Assembly (NCBI GenBank): GCA_013204595.1
Contig: JABMNK010000023.1
Span: 17,031 to 81,030, forward strand
DNA length: 64,000 nucleotides
Direction: 5' to 3'
DNA from: Flammeovirgaceae bacterium
GTDB lineage: Bacteria > Bacteroidota > Bacteroidia > Cytophagales > Cyclobacteriaceae
Translations under genes and position numbers: made by a program
Shown here: positions 37,179 through 45,900 of the stretch, piece after piece
Numbering within the stretch: the first letter of the stretch is position 1
Layout: each line of letters opens with the position of its first letter
Notes under the pieces: generated by a model
Told to the model about the DNA's origin: nothing
Seen by the model: only the letters and a program-made list of their open reading frames with translations
The model's database searches: none

Positions 37179-37412
37179 TCAAGCAGATTTTACCTGCTTA
37201 TTTTTCGAATATTGAAGTATTCGATCAACAGTGTTGACTGGGGCTTTTATCAGAAAAAGATCTAACGAGCAGACCAATGATTGCAGTTTCAGTACTTCGT
37301 TATTGAAAGATGGATATTCCTTTCGAGCAATATTTATTTTTTCTTCCGTTTCGTTGGATGCTTCCTTATAAAGGCACTTTAGCGCATCATGTGGGGTAAA
37401 GTTTAGGGTCAT
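37179..37412 (-). CDS. Small protein overlapping the ECF sigma factor gene (possible regulator)
   Basis: The 77-aa product (ATG 37412) overlaps the last 26 nt of the sigma gene in another frame, so the two are translationally coupled. It has no membrane segment. It consists of a helical N-terminus (TPHDALKCLYKEASNETEEK), and a short C-terminal motif (APVNTVDRILQYSKN). The 'VDRILQYSK' ending resembles that of small cytoplasmic proteins found after some Bacteroidota sigma factors. A cytoplasmic anti-sigma or accessory role is inference from context only. Confidence 0.65.
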   Translation of the reverse strand: MTLNFTPHDALKCLYKEASNETEEKINIARKEYPSFNNEVLKLQSLVCSLDLFLIKAPVNTVDRILQYSKNKQVKSA

Positions 37413-37986
37413 AGGCAACAGTGTTTTGTTGTAATTTTTTTCTTAGGTTGATTAGCGCATACCTCATTCTTCCCAAAGCCGTATTAATACTTACATTGGT
37501 TGAAGCTGCAATTTCTTGAAAACTCATTTGCATGTAGTGGCGCATGACTAAAACCTCACGTTGGGAGTCTGGTAACTCTTTGATCAATACTTTAAGTAAA
37601 TCGTGCGTATCTTGTTTTATCTGTACGTCCTCGAAGGAGGTCTCAGAAAAGGCTAAAGTATTAAAAATATTACTCCCATCTTCCATCATTATTATGGGAG
37701 AGCGTTTTGCCTTCCGATATTGGTCAATAGCCATGTTATGAGCGATACGCAAAATCCAAGATAGAAATTTGCCTTCGTCCTTATAACGATCAGCCTTTAT
37801 CATCGTTATGGCTTTAATAAATACTTCCTGAAGTAAATCTTCAGCAAGGTATTTATCTTTTACAATTAAATACACGGTAGTGTAAACCCGATCTTTATGA
37901 CGTTCTAACAACATACTAAAGGCCTGTTCGTCCCCTTGTTTGTATAGTAGCAACAATTCCCTGTCGCTTATTTTTACATTTTTCAT
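37387..37986 (-). CDS. ECF-type RNA polymerase sigma factor
   Basis: I start at ATG 37986 (MKNVKISDRELLLLYKQGDE); the track's TTG is four codons earlier. The 199-aa protein has sigma region 2 (DRVYTTVYLIVKDKYLAEDLLQEVFIKA and FLSWILRIAHNMAIDQYRK) and region 4 (LPDSQREVLVMRHYMQMSFQEIAASTNVSINTALGRMRYAL). It lacks region 3, as ECF factors do. It has an excellent promoter (38064-38092) and a small overlapping partner. It diverges from uvrA, so a link to DNA damage is possible but unproved. No membrane anti-sigma/TonB receptor pair is adjacent. Confidence 0.93.
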   Translation of the reverse strand: MKNVKISDRELLLLYKQGDEQAFSMLLERHKDRVYTTVYLIVKDKYLAEDLLQEVFIKAITMIKADRYKDEGKFLSWILRIAHNMAIDQYRKAKRSPIIMMEDGSNIFNTLAFSETSFEDVQIKQDTHDLLKVLIKELPDSQREVLVMRHYMQMSFQEIAASTNVSINTALGRMRYALINLRKKLQQNTVAYDPKLYPT

Positions 37987-38063
37987 GAAAATCAACAATT
38001 AGTGAACGTAGAGGTCTATATCATATTGTGCGTTTAGAGTGGATAATGTACTTATTAATGATA

Positions 38064-38092
38064 CAAACATATAGAATTTTAGTTTATAACAA
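38064..38092 (-). promoter_or_regulatory. Promoter of the ECF sigma factor gene
   Basis: On the minus strand TTG (complement of 38090-38092), an 18-bp spacer and TATGTTTG (complement of 38064-38071) match the housekeeping Bacteroidota consensus. The predicted leader is about 70 nt. Confidence 0.7.
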
Positions 38093-38111
38093 AAAACCGT
38101 TTACAATATCT

Positions 38112-38119
38112 ATTTTTGT
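38112..38119 (+). promoter_or_regulatory. Candidate -7 element of the uvrA promoter
   Basis: TATTTTTG matches the -7 consensus, 39 nt before the uvrA ATG. No TTG is found 17-22 bp upstream, so the call is tentative. No LexA-type palindrome was seen in the 172-nt spacer. Confidence 0.4.
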
Positions 38120-38158
38120 GCCCGAATAAAATACTTCTGTCAAAAGGCGTCCTAACAA

Positions 38159-40957
38159 ATGATTTCAGAATCGAATATAGATTTACTTGATCCAAGAAAA
38201 TACATTATCATCAAAGGGGCCCGGGTGAATAATTTAAAAAACCTAAGTGTTGCCATCCCGCGGAACCAAATGATTGTGATCACTGGATTATCGGGATCAG
38301 GAAAATCAAGTTTGGCATTTGATACCCTCTTCGCTGAAGGCCAGCGCAAATACGTTGAGAGTTTAAGCTCCTATGCCCGACAATTTTTAGGGAGAATGGA
38401 AAAGCCAGAGGTTGACTATATTAAGGGAATTTCTCCAGCCATTGCCATAGAGCAGCGGGTGAATACACGTAATCCCAGATCGACGGTCGGAACGACTACA
38501 GAAATATATGATTACCTAAAGTTATTATTTGCCCGTATCGGCAAGACAGTTTCACCCATATCGGGTAAAGAAGTGACGAAGGATACGGTGAGTAACGTGG
38601 TAGATTATATTTTGGGTCAGCCAGAAAATTCAAAAGTGATCATCTCAGCACCCTTTAAGGTCAATAAAAAAAGGGCGTTAGAGGAGGAATTAAAGATCCT
38701 TTTGAGCAAGGGGTATACTCGAATATTGAAAGGAGATCAAATACTGTTTATTGAAGAAGTTGAACTTAAGGATTTAAAAAAACAAGCGCTTGAAGTACTG
38801 ATTGACCGAGTAGTGGTCAATGGGGATGAAGAAACCTTGTTTCGATTAAGTGATTCTATTCAGACGGCATTTTTTGAAGGCGAAGGGGTTTGCCATGTAT
38901 CCATTGTTGGAGTTGAAAAAAGAACATTTTCGGATAAATTAGAGCTCGATGGTCTGGCATTTGAAGACCCATCTGTCAATTTATTTAGTTTTAACAATCC
39001 TTATGGCGCGTGCCGAAAATGCGAAGGATTTGGTCAAATACTTGGCATTGATCCGGAGCGCGTAATTCCGGATGGAAATTTGTCCGTTTTTGAAAATGGG
39101 ATTGTCCCTTGGCGAGGCGAAACAATGAAGACATGGGCAGCGCCCCTAATCCAAAACGGGATAAAGTTTGATTTCCCAATTCATCGGCCGATTAATGAAT
39201 TAACTGAGACGCAATATCAGCTCCTTTGGAACGGGAATGAATATTTTGAAGGGTTAAATGCTTTTTTCAAATTCCTTGAAGCCCAAACCTATAAAATCCA
39301 GTACCGTGTGATGCTTTCTCGCTATAGAGGGAAGACCAATTGCCCAGATTGCAAAGGAACGCGGATTAGAAAGGATGCTCATTATGTAAAAATAGCGGGC
39401 CAATCTATCGCCGAATGGGTCCTTCTTCCAGTCTCAGACCTGATCCAAGCGCTCCGTCAAATCACCTTAACTACCTATGAATCCGAAGTGGCTACGAGGC
39501 TTTTGACAGAAATTCAAAATAGGTTGAGCTATCTAGACCAAGTTGGATTAGGTTATATTAATCTTAACAGGCTTACAGCGACGCTTTCTGGGGGAGAATT
39601 TCAGCGCGTAAAACTTTCGACGTCCTTGGGAAGTGCCTTAGTAGGGTCCATGTATATCCTAGATGAACCTAGCATTGGCCTTCATCCCAGGGATACGGAC
39701 AAATTGATTGAGGTACTTCATAGCCTTAAGAAATTGGGAAATAGTGTCATCATCGTAGAGCATGAAGAAAAAATCATGCTGCAGGCGGACCAGATTATAG
39801 ACATAGGACCAGGAGCTGGGACTCATGGGGGGACTCTGGTATTTCAAGGGACTGTTCGGGAGGGGGTTTCGTATCCAAATGAATCGTTAACACTTGATTA
39901 TTTATTCCATAAACGACAGATTGATGTTCCCAAAAATAGAAGAGGATGGAATCAATCGTTGATTATTCACAATGCGAGAGAAAACAATCTTAAAGGAATA
40001 GATGTAGAAATTCCCCTTGGGGTGCTTACGGTTGTGACAGGTGTCAGTGGATCAGGAAAATCAACCTTAATAAGAAAAATCTTATATCCTGCATTAGGAA
40101 AGATGCTTGGTCTTACTGTAGAAAGTACTGGTAAATTTGATAACTTAGGTGGCGATTATCAAAAGATCAGCCAAATTGAATTTGTAGATCAAAATCCGAT
40201 AGGTAAAAGTTCAAGATCCAACCCAGTCACCTATGTTAAGGCTTATGATCACATAAGGCAACTCTTTTCAGAGCAGCCGATGTCTGTGAAGAATGGCTTC
40301 AAGCCAGCCTATTTTTCATTTAATGTCGATGGCGGAAGATGTGAGGTGTGCGAAGGCGAGGGTACTGTCAAAATAGAAATGCAATTCATGGCCGATCTCC
40401 ATTTGATTTGTGAAAATTGTAAAGGATTGAGATTTAAAAAGGAGATACTTGAAGTAGGTTACAGAGAGAAAAATATCAATGATATCTTAAACCTTACAGT
40501 GGAAGAGGCTTTGGCTTTCTTCATTGATCAAAAAAGTATTTATAATAAAATTAAGCCACTGAATGATGTTGGGTTAGGATACATAAAGCTGGGTCAATCA
40601 TCTAGTTCCCTGAGTGGAGGAGAGGCACAAAGAGTGAAACTAGCCTCATTTCTTGGTAAAAGAAGGGGATCCAACCAAGATCATACCTTATTTGTATTTG
40701 ATGAACCCACCACAGGCTTGCATTTTCATGATATAAAAAAATTATTGGACTCTATAAATGCGCTGGTAGATGAACATAATTCAGCGATTATTATTGAACA
40801 CAATATGGAAGTAATTAAGAGTGCAGACTGGATTATTGATCTTGGGCCTGAAGGTGGGGCCAACGGAGGATATATCAGGTTTGCGGGGATTCCAGAAGAC
40901 ATGGTAAAACTCAAAACCACTAATTATACCGCCCATTATTTAAAAGATAAATTATAA
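38159..40957 (+). CDS. uvrA: Excinuclease ABC subunit A
   Basis: This 932-aa ABC ATPase recognises bulky DNA lesions in nucleotide-excision repair. It has two ATPase cores. The first has Walker A GLSGSGKSS and the segment CRKCEGFGQ...CPDCKGTR for one zinc module; the second has GVSGSGKST and CEVCEGEGTVKIEMQF...CENCKG for the other. ABC signatures LSGGEFQRVKL and LSGGEAQRVKLASFLGK and both Walker B regions are intact. Length is normal. tpiA follows after 3 nt. Confidence 0.98.
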   Translation: MISESNIDLLDPRKYIIIKGARVNNLKNLSVAIPRNQMIVITGLSGSGKSSLAFDTLFAEGQRKYVESLSSYARQFLGRMEKPEVDYIKGISPAIAIEQRVNTRNPRSTVGTTTEIYDYLKLLFARIGKTVSPISGKEVTKDTVSNVVDYILGQPENSKVIISAPFKVNKKRALEEELKILLSKGYTRILKGDQILFIEEVELKDLKKQALEVLIDRVVVNGDEETLFRLSDSIQTAFFEGEGVCHVSIVGVEKRTFSDKLELDGLAFEDPSVNLFSFNNPYGACRKCEGFGQILGIDPERVIPDGNLSVFENGIVPWRGETMKTWAAPLIQNGIKFDFPIHRPINELTETQYQLLWNGNEYFEGLNAFFKFLEAQTYKIQYRVMLSRYRGKTNCPDCKGTRIRKDAHYVKIAGQSIAEWVLLPVSDLIQALRQITLTTYESEVATRLLTEIQNRLSYLDQVGLGYINLNRLTATLSGGEFQRVKLSTSLGSALVGSMYILDEPSIGLHPRDTDKLIEVLHSLKKLGNSVIIVEHEEKIMLQADQIIDIGPGAGTHGGTLVFQGTVREGVSYPNESLTLDYLFHKRQIDVPKNRRGWNQSLIIHNARENNLKGIDVEIPLGVLTVVTGVSGSGKSTLIRKILYPALGKMLGLTVESTGKFDNLGGDYQKISQIEFVDQNPIGKSSRSNPVTYVKAYDHIRQLFSEQPMSVKNGFKPAYFSFNVDGGRCEVCEGEGTVKIEMQFMADLHLICENCKGLRFKKEILEVGYREKNINDILNLTVEEALAFFIDQKSIYNKIKPLNDVGLGYIKLGQSSSSLSGGEAQRVKLASFLGKRRGSNQDHTLFVFDEPTTGLHFHDIKKLLDSINALVDEHNSAIIIEHNMEVIKSADWIIDLGPEGGANGGYIRFAGIPEDMVKLKTTNYTAHYLKDKL

Positions 40958-40960
40958 GAT

Positions 40961-41722
40961 ATGAGAAAGAAAATTGCTGCCGGAAATTGGAAAATGAATA
41001 CCACTGTTGAAGAAGGCCTAAAATTGGCGTCGGAGGTAATCCATATGGCTCAAGACGAATTAATAACCGATGTTTCAGTAATTATGGCGGTTCCGTTTAC
41101 ACATTTAGTTGCTGTTAAAAAGTTAATTGGGTCGTCTTCTAATGTGCTACTTGCCGCGCAAAATTGCCACCAGGCAGCTTCTGGAGCATTCACAGGAGAA
41201 ATTTCAGCGGAGATGTTAAAAGCGATTGGGGTCAATTGCGTAATTTTGGGACATAGTGAACGAAGAGAATATTATAAGGAGTCTTTTACCCTCCTAGAGG
41301 AGAAGTTACAGGCTGTTTTGCAAAATGAAATGACCCCAATCTTTTGTTGTGGAGAGAAATTAGATGTTAGGCAGTCAAACGGACAATTTGATCTTGTCAA
41401 AGAGCAGTTAGCTGCTAGCTTATTTTCGCTTTCTCCTGAAGATTTTTCGAAGTTGATCATTGCTTACGAACCCGTTTGGGCCATAGGAACGGGGGTCAAT
41501 GCATCAGACGACCAAGCTCAGGAAATGCATCATTTTATTCGTAAGGTGATTTCACAGAAGTATGGAAGTGGCATTGCCAATGAGGTTTCCGTATTGTACG
41601 GAGGAAGTGTCAAGGCCAGTAACGCGAAGGACCTCTTTTCATGTGCGGATGTGGACGGGGGACTGATCGGAGGAGCAAGTCTAGATTCACGAGGTTTCGT
41701 TGACATAGCCAAATCGTTCTAG
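40961..41722 (+). CDS. tpiA: Triosephosphate isomerase
   Basis: The 253-aa glycolytic enzyme interconverts dihydroxyacetone phosphate and glyceraldehyde 3-phosphate. It has the substrate Lys in AGNWKMNTT, the catalytic His in LGHSERREYY, the catalytic Glu in AYEPVWAIGTG, and the phosphate-binding YGGSVKASNA and GGASL. It is 3 nt after uvrA and 1 nt before the DUF6150 gene, so it is probably cotranscribed with both. Confidence 0.98.
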   Translation: MRKKIAAGNWKMNTTVEEGLKLASEVIHMAQDELITDVSVIMAVPFTHLVAVKKLIGSSSNVLLAAQNCHQAASGAFTGEISAEMLKAIGVNCVILGHSERREYYKESFTLLEEKLQAVLQNEMTPIFCCGEKLDVRQSNGQFDLVKEQLAASLFSLSPEDFSKLIIAYEPVWAIGTGVNASDDQAQEMHHFIRKVISQKYGSGIANEVSVLYGGSVKASNAKDLFSCADVDGGLIGGASLDSRGFVDIAKSF

Positions 41723-41723
41723 T

Positions 41724-42044
41724 ATGTGGATCTTGCTAGCGGCGCTAAAGTTGCTTTGGACAGTTGAGCAAACGCCTTATTGTGCGGTTTTTGGGTCTAT
41801 TTATGAGGTGGAAGAAGCTTATTTAGCTGACTATATTGTTTATGAGGAATTATCTGAGGCTTCTGCTGAGGTGGTGGTCTTTGAGCAGTCCAATAGGTTA
41901 TATGCAGACCGTTCTGGCATGTGGTATTTTGTGGCGGAAAAGGACTTTGCACAGCACAAGGTTTTTTTTACAGACAAAAAAAATCAAGCTCATTTTAGTG
42001 TTTATTTCACAAAATTTGAATCCTTTGCAGGTTGCACGAGATGA
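41724..42044 (+). CDS. DUF6150 (septoil-knot-like) small protein
   Basis: The 106-aa product consists of four or five copies of a short strand pattern: ADYIVYEELSEASAEVVVFE, RLYADRSGMWYFVAEKDFA, HKVFFTDKKNQAHFSVYFTK and FAGCTR. The 'A.f.vy....' pattern and the FAGC end match the DUF6150 family, renamed for its septoil-knot fold. Two Cys (CAVFGS and GCTR) may be a disulfide. The N-terminal hydrophobic stretch is too short to be a clear signal. It is embedded between tpiA (1 nt) and prmA (ATGA overlap), so it is made together with two housekeeping enzymes. Its function is unknown. Confidence 0.75.
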   Translation: MWILLAALKLLWTVEQTPYCAVFGSIYEVEEAYLADYIVYEELSEASAEVVVFEQSNRLYADRSGMWYFVAEKDFAQHKVFFTDKKNQAHFSVYFTKFESFAGCTR

Positions 42045-42874
42045 GTTATGTAGGAGTTCATTTTGTATGCGAAGCGCATTTAGGTGAGCTACTGATAGCC
42101 ACTTTATCTATTCATTCCTTTGATACATTTGAAGAAACGGATCATGGGTTTAGTGCCTACTGTAAGGAATTGAATTTTGATCTGGAAACAATTGAAGCGA
42201 TTGTTTCTCAATATCTCCCAATGGGATCCATTAGCTATTCTTGTGAAGATATTCCCCGCATCAATTGGAACGAGGAATGGGAAAAAAATTATAGTCCTGT
42301 AATGATCGATGATCAAATCATTGTTAGGGCCATATTTCATCCCACACAGCCCTTATTTCCTTATGAAATTATCATCAACCCTAAGATGTCTTTTGGTACA
42401 GGTCATCATTCAACCACTTCTTTAGTGCTGAAAATGCAATTATCTTTTAATCATAAGAAGAAGAAAGTCTATGATTTTGGATCAGGAACGGGCGTTTTGG
42501 CCATCATGTCCCATAAGCTAGGGGCATCAGCCATCGTTGCGACTGACATAGATGATTGGTGCATCGAGAATGCACGAGAAAATTTTCAATTGAATAATTG
42601 CCCAGGGATACTTATGCAGGGGCCTATTAAGTCATTGTCTTTGACAGAGCCGGCTGATATCATATTGGCAAATATTAATAAAAATGTCTTATTAGCTGAG
42701 CTACCAGAATATGCGAAGCTGCTCAGTCCTGAAGGTCACTTGATTCTGAGCGGTTTCTATGAACAAGATATTATAGAGCTAAAGGAAGCCGCCAAAAAAC
42801 TTGCCTTAGAGTTTCTTGAAGAAGAGACAAAAAATCAATGGGCAGTAGTGGTTTTTAAAAAGGCAGCATGGTAA
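42041..42874 (+). CDS. prmA: Ribosomal protein L11 methyltransferase
   Basis: The start is ATG 42041 (MSYVGVHFVCEAHLGELL), overlapping the stop of the DUF6150 gene; the track uses an upstream TTG. The 277-aa enzyme trimethylates lysines of ribosomal protein L11. It has an N-terminal substrate-binding domain and a class I SAM fold: MSFGTGHHSTTSLVL, motif I VYDFGSGTGVLAIMS, IVATDIDDWCIENA, and the motif IILANINKNVLL (the NIN variant of NPPY). This is typical PrmA. The 1592-aa gene follows after 28 nt. Confidence 0.94.
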   Translation: MSYVGVHFVCEAHLGELLIATLSIHSFDTFEETDHGFSAYCKELNFDLETIEAIVSQYLPMGSISYSCEDIPRINWNEEWEKNYSPVMIDDQIIVRAIFHPTQPLFPYEIIINPKMSFGTGHHSTTSLVLKMQLSFNHKKKKVYDFGSGTGVLAIMSHKLGASAIVATDIDDWCIENARENFQLNNCPGILMQGPIKSLSLTEPADIILANINKNVLLAELPEYAKLLSPEGHLILSGFYEQDIIELKEAAKKLALEFLEEETKNQWAVVVFKKAAW

Positions 42875-42902
42875 TAGGAACTTGTTTATTTAGATTTATC
42901 TA

Positions 42903-45900
42903 GTGAAAGGAATCTTTATTTCATTTTTTCTAGTTTTTATTTCCTTGAAGCTGTTCGCTCAAGGATTTTCCCAAGAACCCGAGTTATTTGGTCAACAGGT
43001 AGTTCAGTTACTAAAGTCGAGACAAGCGCAAGATGGTGACAAAATAGCTTCTGATTTTGAAATGGCATGGACATCCAAGTTTAGTGCAGACAATCAAGAG
43101 GGACTAATAAGCATTGTTCAATTAATGCAAAAAAAAAGGTATGCCCTTCAGCCTTCCTATCTTTATTTATTCTCCTATTTGGCAAAAGGGGTAATTAAAG
43201 AAAACTTCTCAGCCTCTGAGGTGGATAAAATCTTAGAGATAAGCCTAGCCTTAGTCGCGACACAAAACAAAGGCCAATACGAGCGGTTTTTGAAAGGGAT
43301 GAATTTATTTATGGGTAGTGGATATCTTTTCAGAGATAATTTTTTATCCGCTCAATCTTTGAACGGGAGCTATAATTTTGATCTAATAGAAGTTGCAAAT
43401 GTCCAATCGACGGCCAAATTAATTGCCATGCAGCAAAATGAAATCGAGGTAGCCGCTGATTTGATAACGGATGAGGTAAGCGACAAAGTTGATGATTGGG
43501 GTACTGCTTCTGATGATGATTGGGGCACTACGGCTACTGATGATTGGGCTGTTATGGAAGAGAATAGTGAAGATGGAAAACGCAATGAATTTGACGATGG
43601 TCAAGGGGCAAGTGCAGGCGCTTTTATTTCCTCTAACGATTATGCGGCACTGGAAAAAGCGAAATACATCAGCCCTCAATTGTCGGGGCCAATTATTCAG
43701 TTTGATCAGACAGAATTGGTGCTTTTATCCCTTTATGATTCATTACGCATGCGGGGAGCCAAAGGGAGTTATTTAATCAACGATCGAGTATTTATAGGCA
43801 CTTATGGCCGTATTGATTGGCCCAAAAAAGGCAATAAAATGGACGGTATTAAAGTGGTCTTGGGGGAGTTTAATATTCATCTTGATCACGGATCTTTTTG
43901 GACTCCGAATGCTTCTTTGTATTTTCCATTACTATTTTCAGACTCAATTCCCGGGAGTTTTAAGTCGAGATTGTTACGAAGTGCACAGCAGCCTCAAGAA
44001 AGTAAGCTAGAATTCACATCGCATCATGCCGATCTCAAATTGACTTTAGCAGCAGGAAAGGGCGTTTATACTGGGGGTATTCAAATAAAGGGGGATCAGC
44101 TTATAGGAACATCCATCAGTCGATCACAAGGAGAATTATTAGTGTCAGATGGGAAAGGTAGAAAAGTCATATTTCGAGCAGATAAGTTTGTTTTTATGGA
44201 TTCTTTAATAACAGCCAATAAGGCTTTTGTTGTAATTATTGATGGGCAGGACTCAATATACCACCCTTCTGTATCAATGGAATTTCAAATTGATAAAAAT
44301 AAAATTGTCGTACTACGTGAAAAGGCGTTTGATGTAACGCCTTTTTATTCTTCATATCACGGTATGTTGATAGGCGTTGACCAATTTGATTGGAGTCTAA
44401 TAGGAGATTCTATTAATTTTGACATTACCACCGCTAGCGGTTTAGTGCCAGCTACGATTGAATCGAACCAATATTTCAATCGAAGCCGTTATGAGGGACT
44501 TTCAGGAATATATGACTTTCATCCTATAGGGCTCTCTGTTTTTTATGCACGGAAATTTGGAACGATAGAATTTAATGAAATAGCGCTGTCTGCATTTTAC
44601 AACCTAGATAACGGGATGGTGAAAGGAGCGATGAAGTTGCTTCATATTTATGGGTTTGCAGCATACGATGCGCAGACAGGAAACGTGAGATTATTACCAC
44701 GAGCTTTTCACTACTACAACGCAGCAGGGAATCGAAAGGATTATGATAATTTATTTATGTCCTCTAAAGTTTCTTCAGGCCCAAATATGACTTTTGATTT
44801 GAATTCAAGGACTTTGGATGTCAATGGGGTGAAAAAATTTTGGCTTACACCGGATTATAAAACAATGATTGTCCCGGACAGTGGTAAGGTTTCTTTAATG
44901 CAAGGTCGGGCTTTAAATTTTGAGGGTCAGGTGACTTTAGGAGTCTTTGAGTATAAGGGTAGAGACTTTGATTTTGATTATGATAATTTTCTTATAAATC
45001 TTCCAAAGATAGATTCCCTGAGCGTTCGCATCCCCAATCCAGACGGCACTTACACCAAAATCAAAAATCAGCTTACCGAGGCGACGGGTACCTTGTTCAT
45101 TAATAATCCAAACAATCGTTCAGGCCTTATTTATGACGAGGGTTATCCGTATTTTGTTTCTGAGCAGGAGGCCAAAGTTTATTTTAATCGTCCGGAAATT
45201 TTAGATGGGGCCTATGACTCTTCTATCTTTTTTGTAGTCGCGCCGCTTGAAATTCACGATTTAACGAGCACAAGTTCGGACAATCTATTTTTCCCTGGAT
45301 CTTTTTATTCTGGAGGGATTTTTCCTTCTTTCGAAGATACTTTGAGGATTATGCCAGATCTTTCCTTTGGTTTTATCCATGAAATTCCTGAGGAGGGATA
45401 TCATTTATATGGGACTCCTGCTAAAACCTATAATTCAATCAGCTTGAGCAACCTAGGCCTACGCGGTACGGGTACTATTGATTTTTTAAATAGCCACCTA
45501 TTTTCGGAGGATTTTATTTATTATCCGGATTCTGTAACCTCCCTTGGTAGTCGGGGGAGTATTGATCCAGGCTTGGCCGGTCTTGGCAGTTTTCCACAAG
45601 CGGAATTTGGCAGTTTCAGTATGCGCTGGTTCCCTCGGAAAGATAGTATGTACCTCAATACTATGAATGAGCCTTTTAATTTTTATGATATGTCCGCCCA
45701 ATTCGATGGGACTTCGATAATTACCGCGGTCGGAGTTTATGGATATGGTCAATTTTTTACTCGTGGGTCTGTGGTGACTTCTGATAAGATGACCTTTAAA
45801 GAGTCTAACTTTCAAGCTAGAGAATCAATATTTGAAGTACTCTCAGAAGTTCCAGAAACCCCAGCAATGATAGGAGAGAATGTGGCAGTCGATTTTGATT

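Noticed and set aside
43490-43560. DDWG repeat as evidence of a metal-binding toxin or repeat-in-toxin protein
   Set aside because: Only three short units occur and the RTX nonapeptide is absent; the rest of the protein lacks toxin features.
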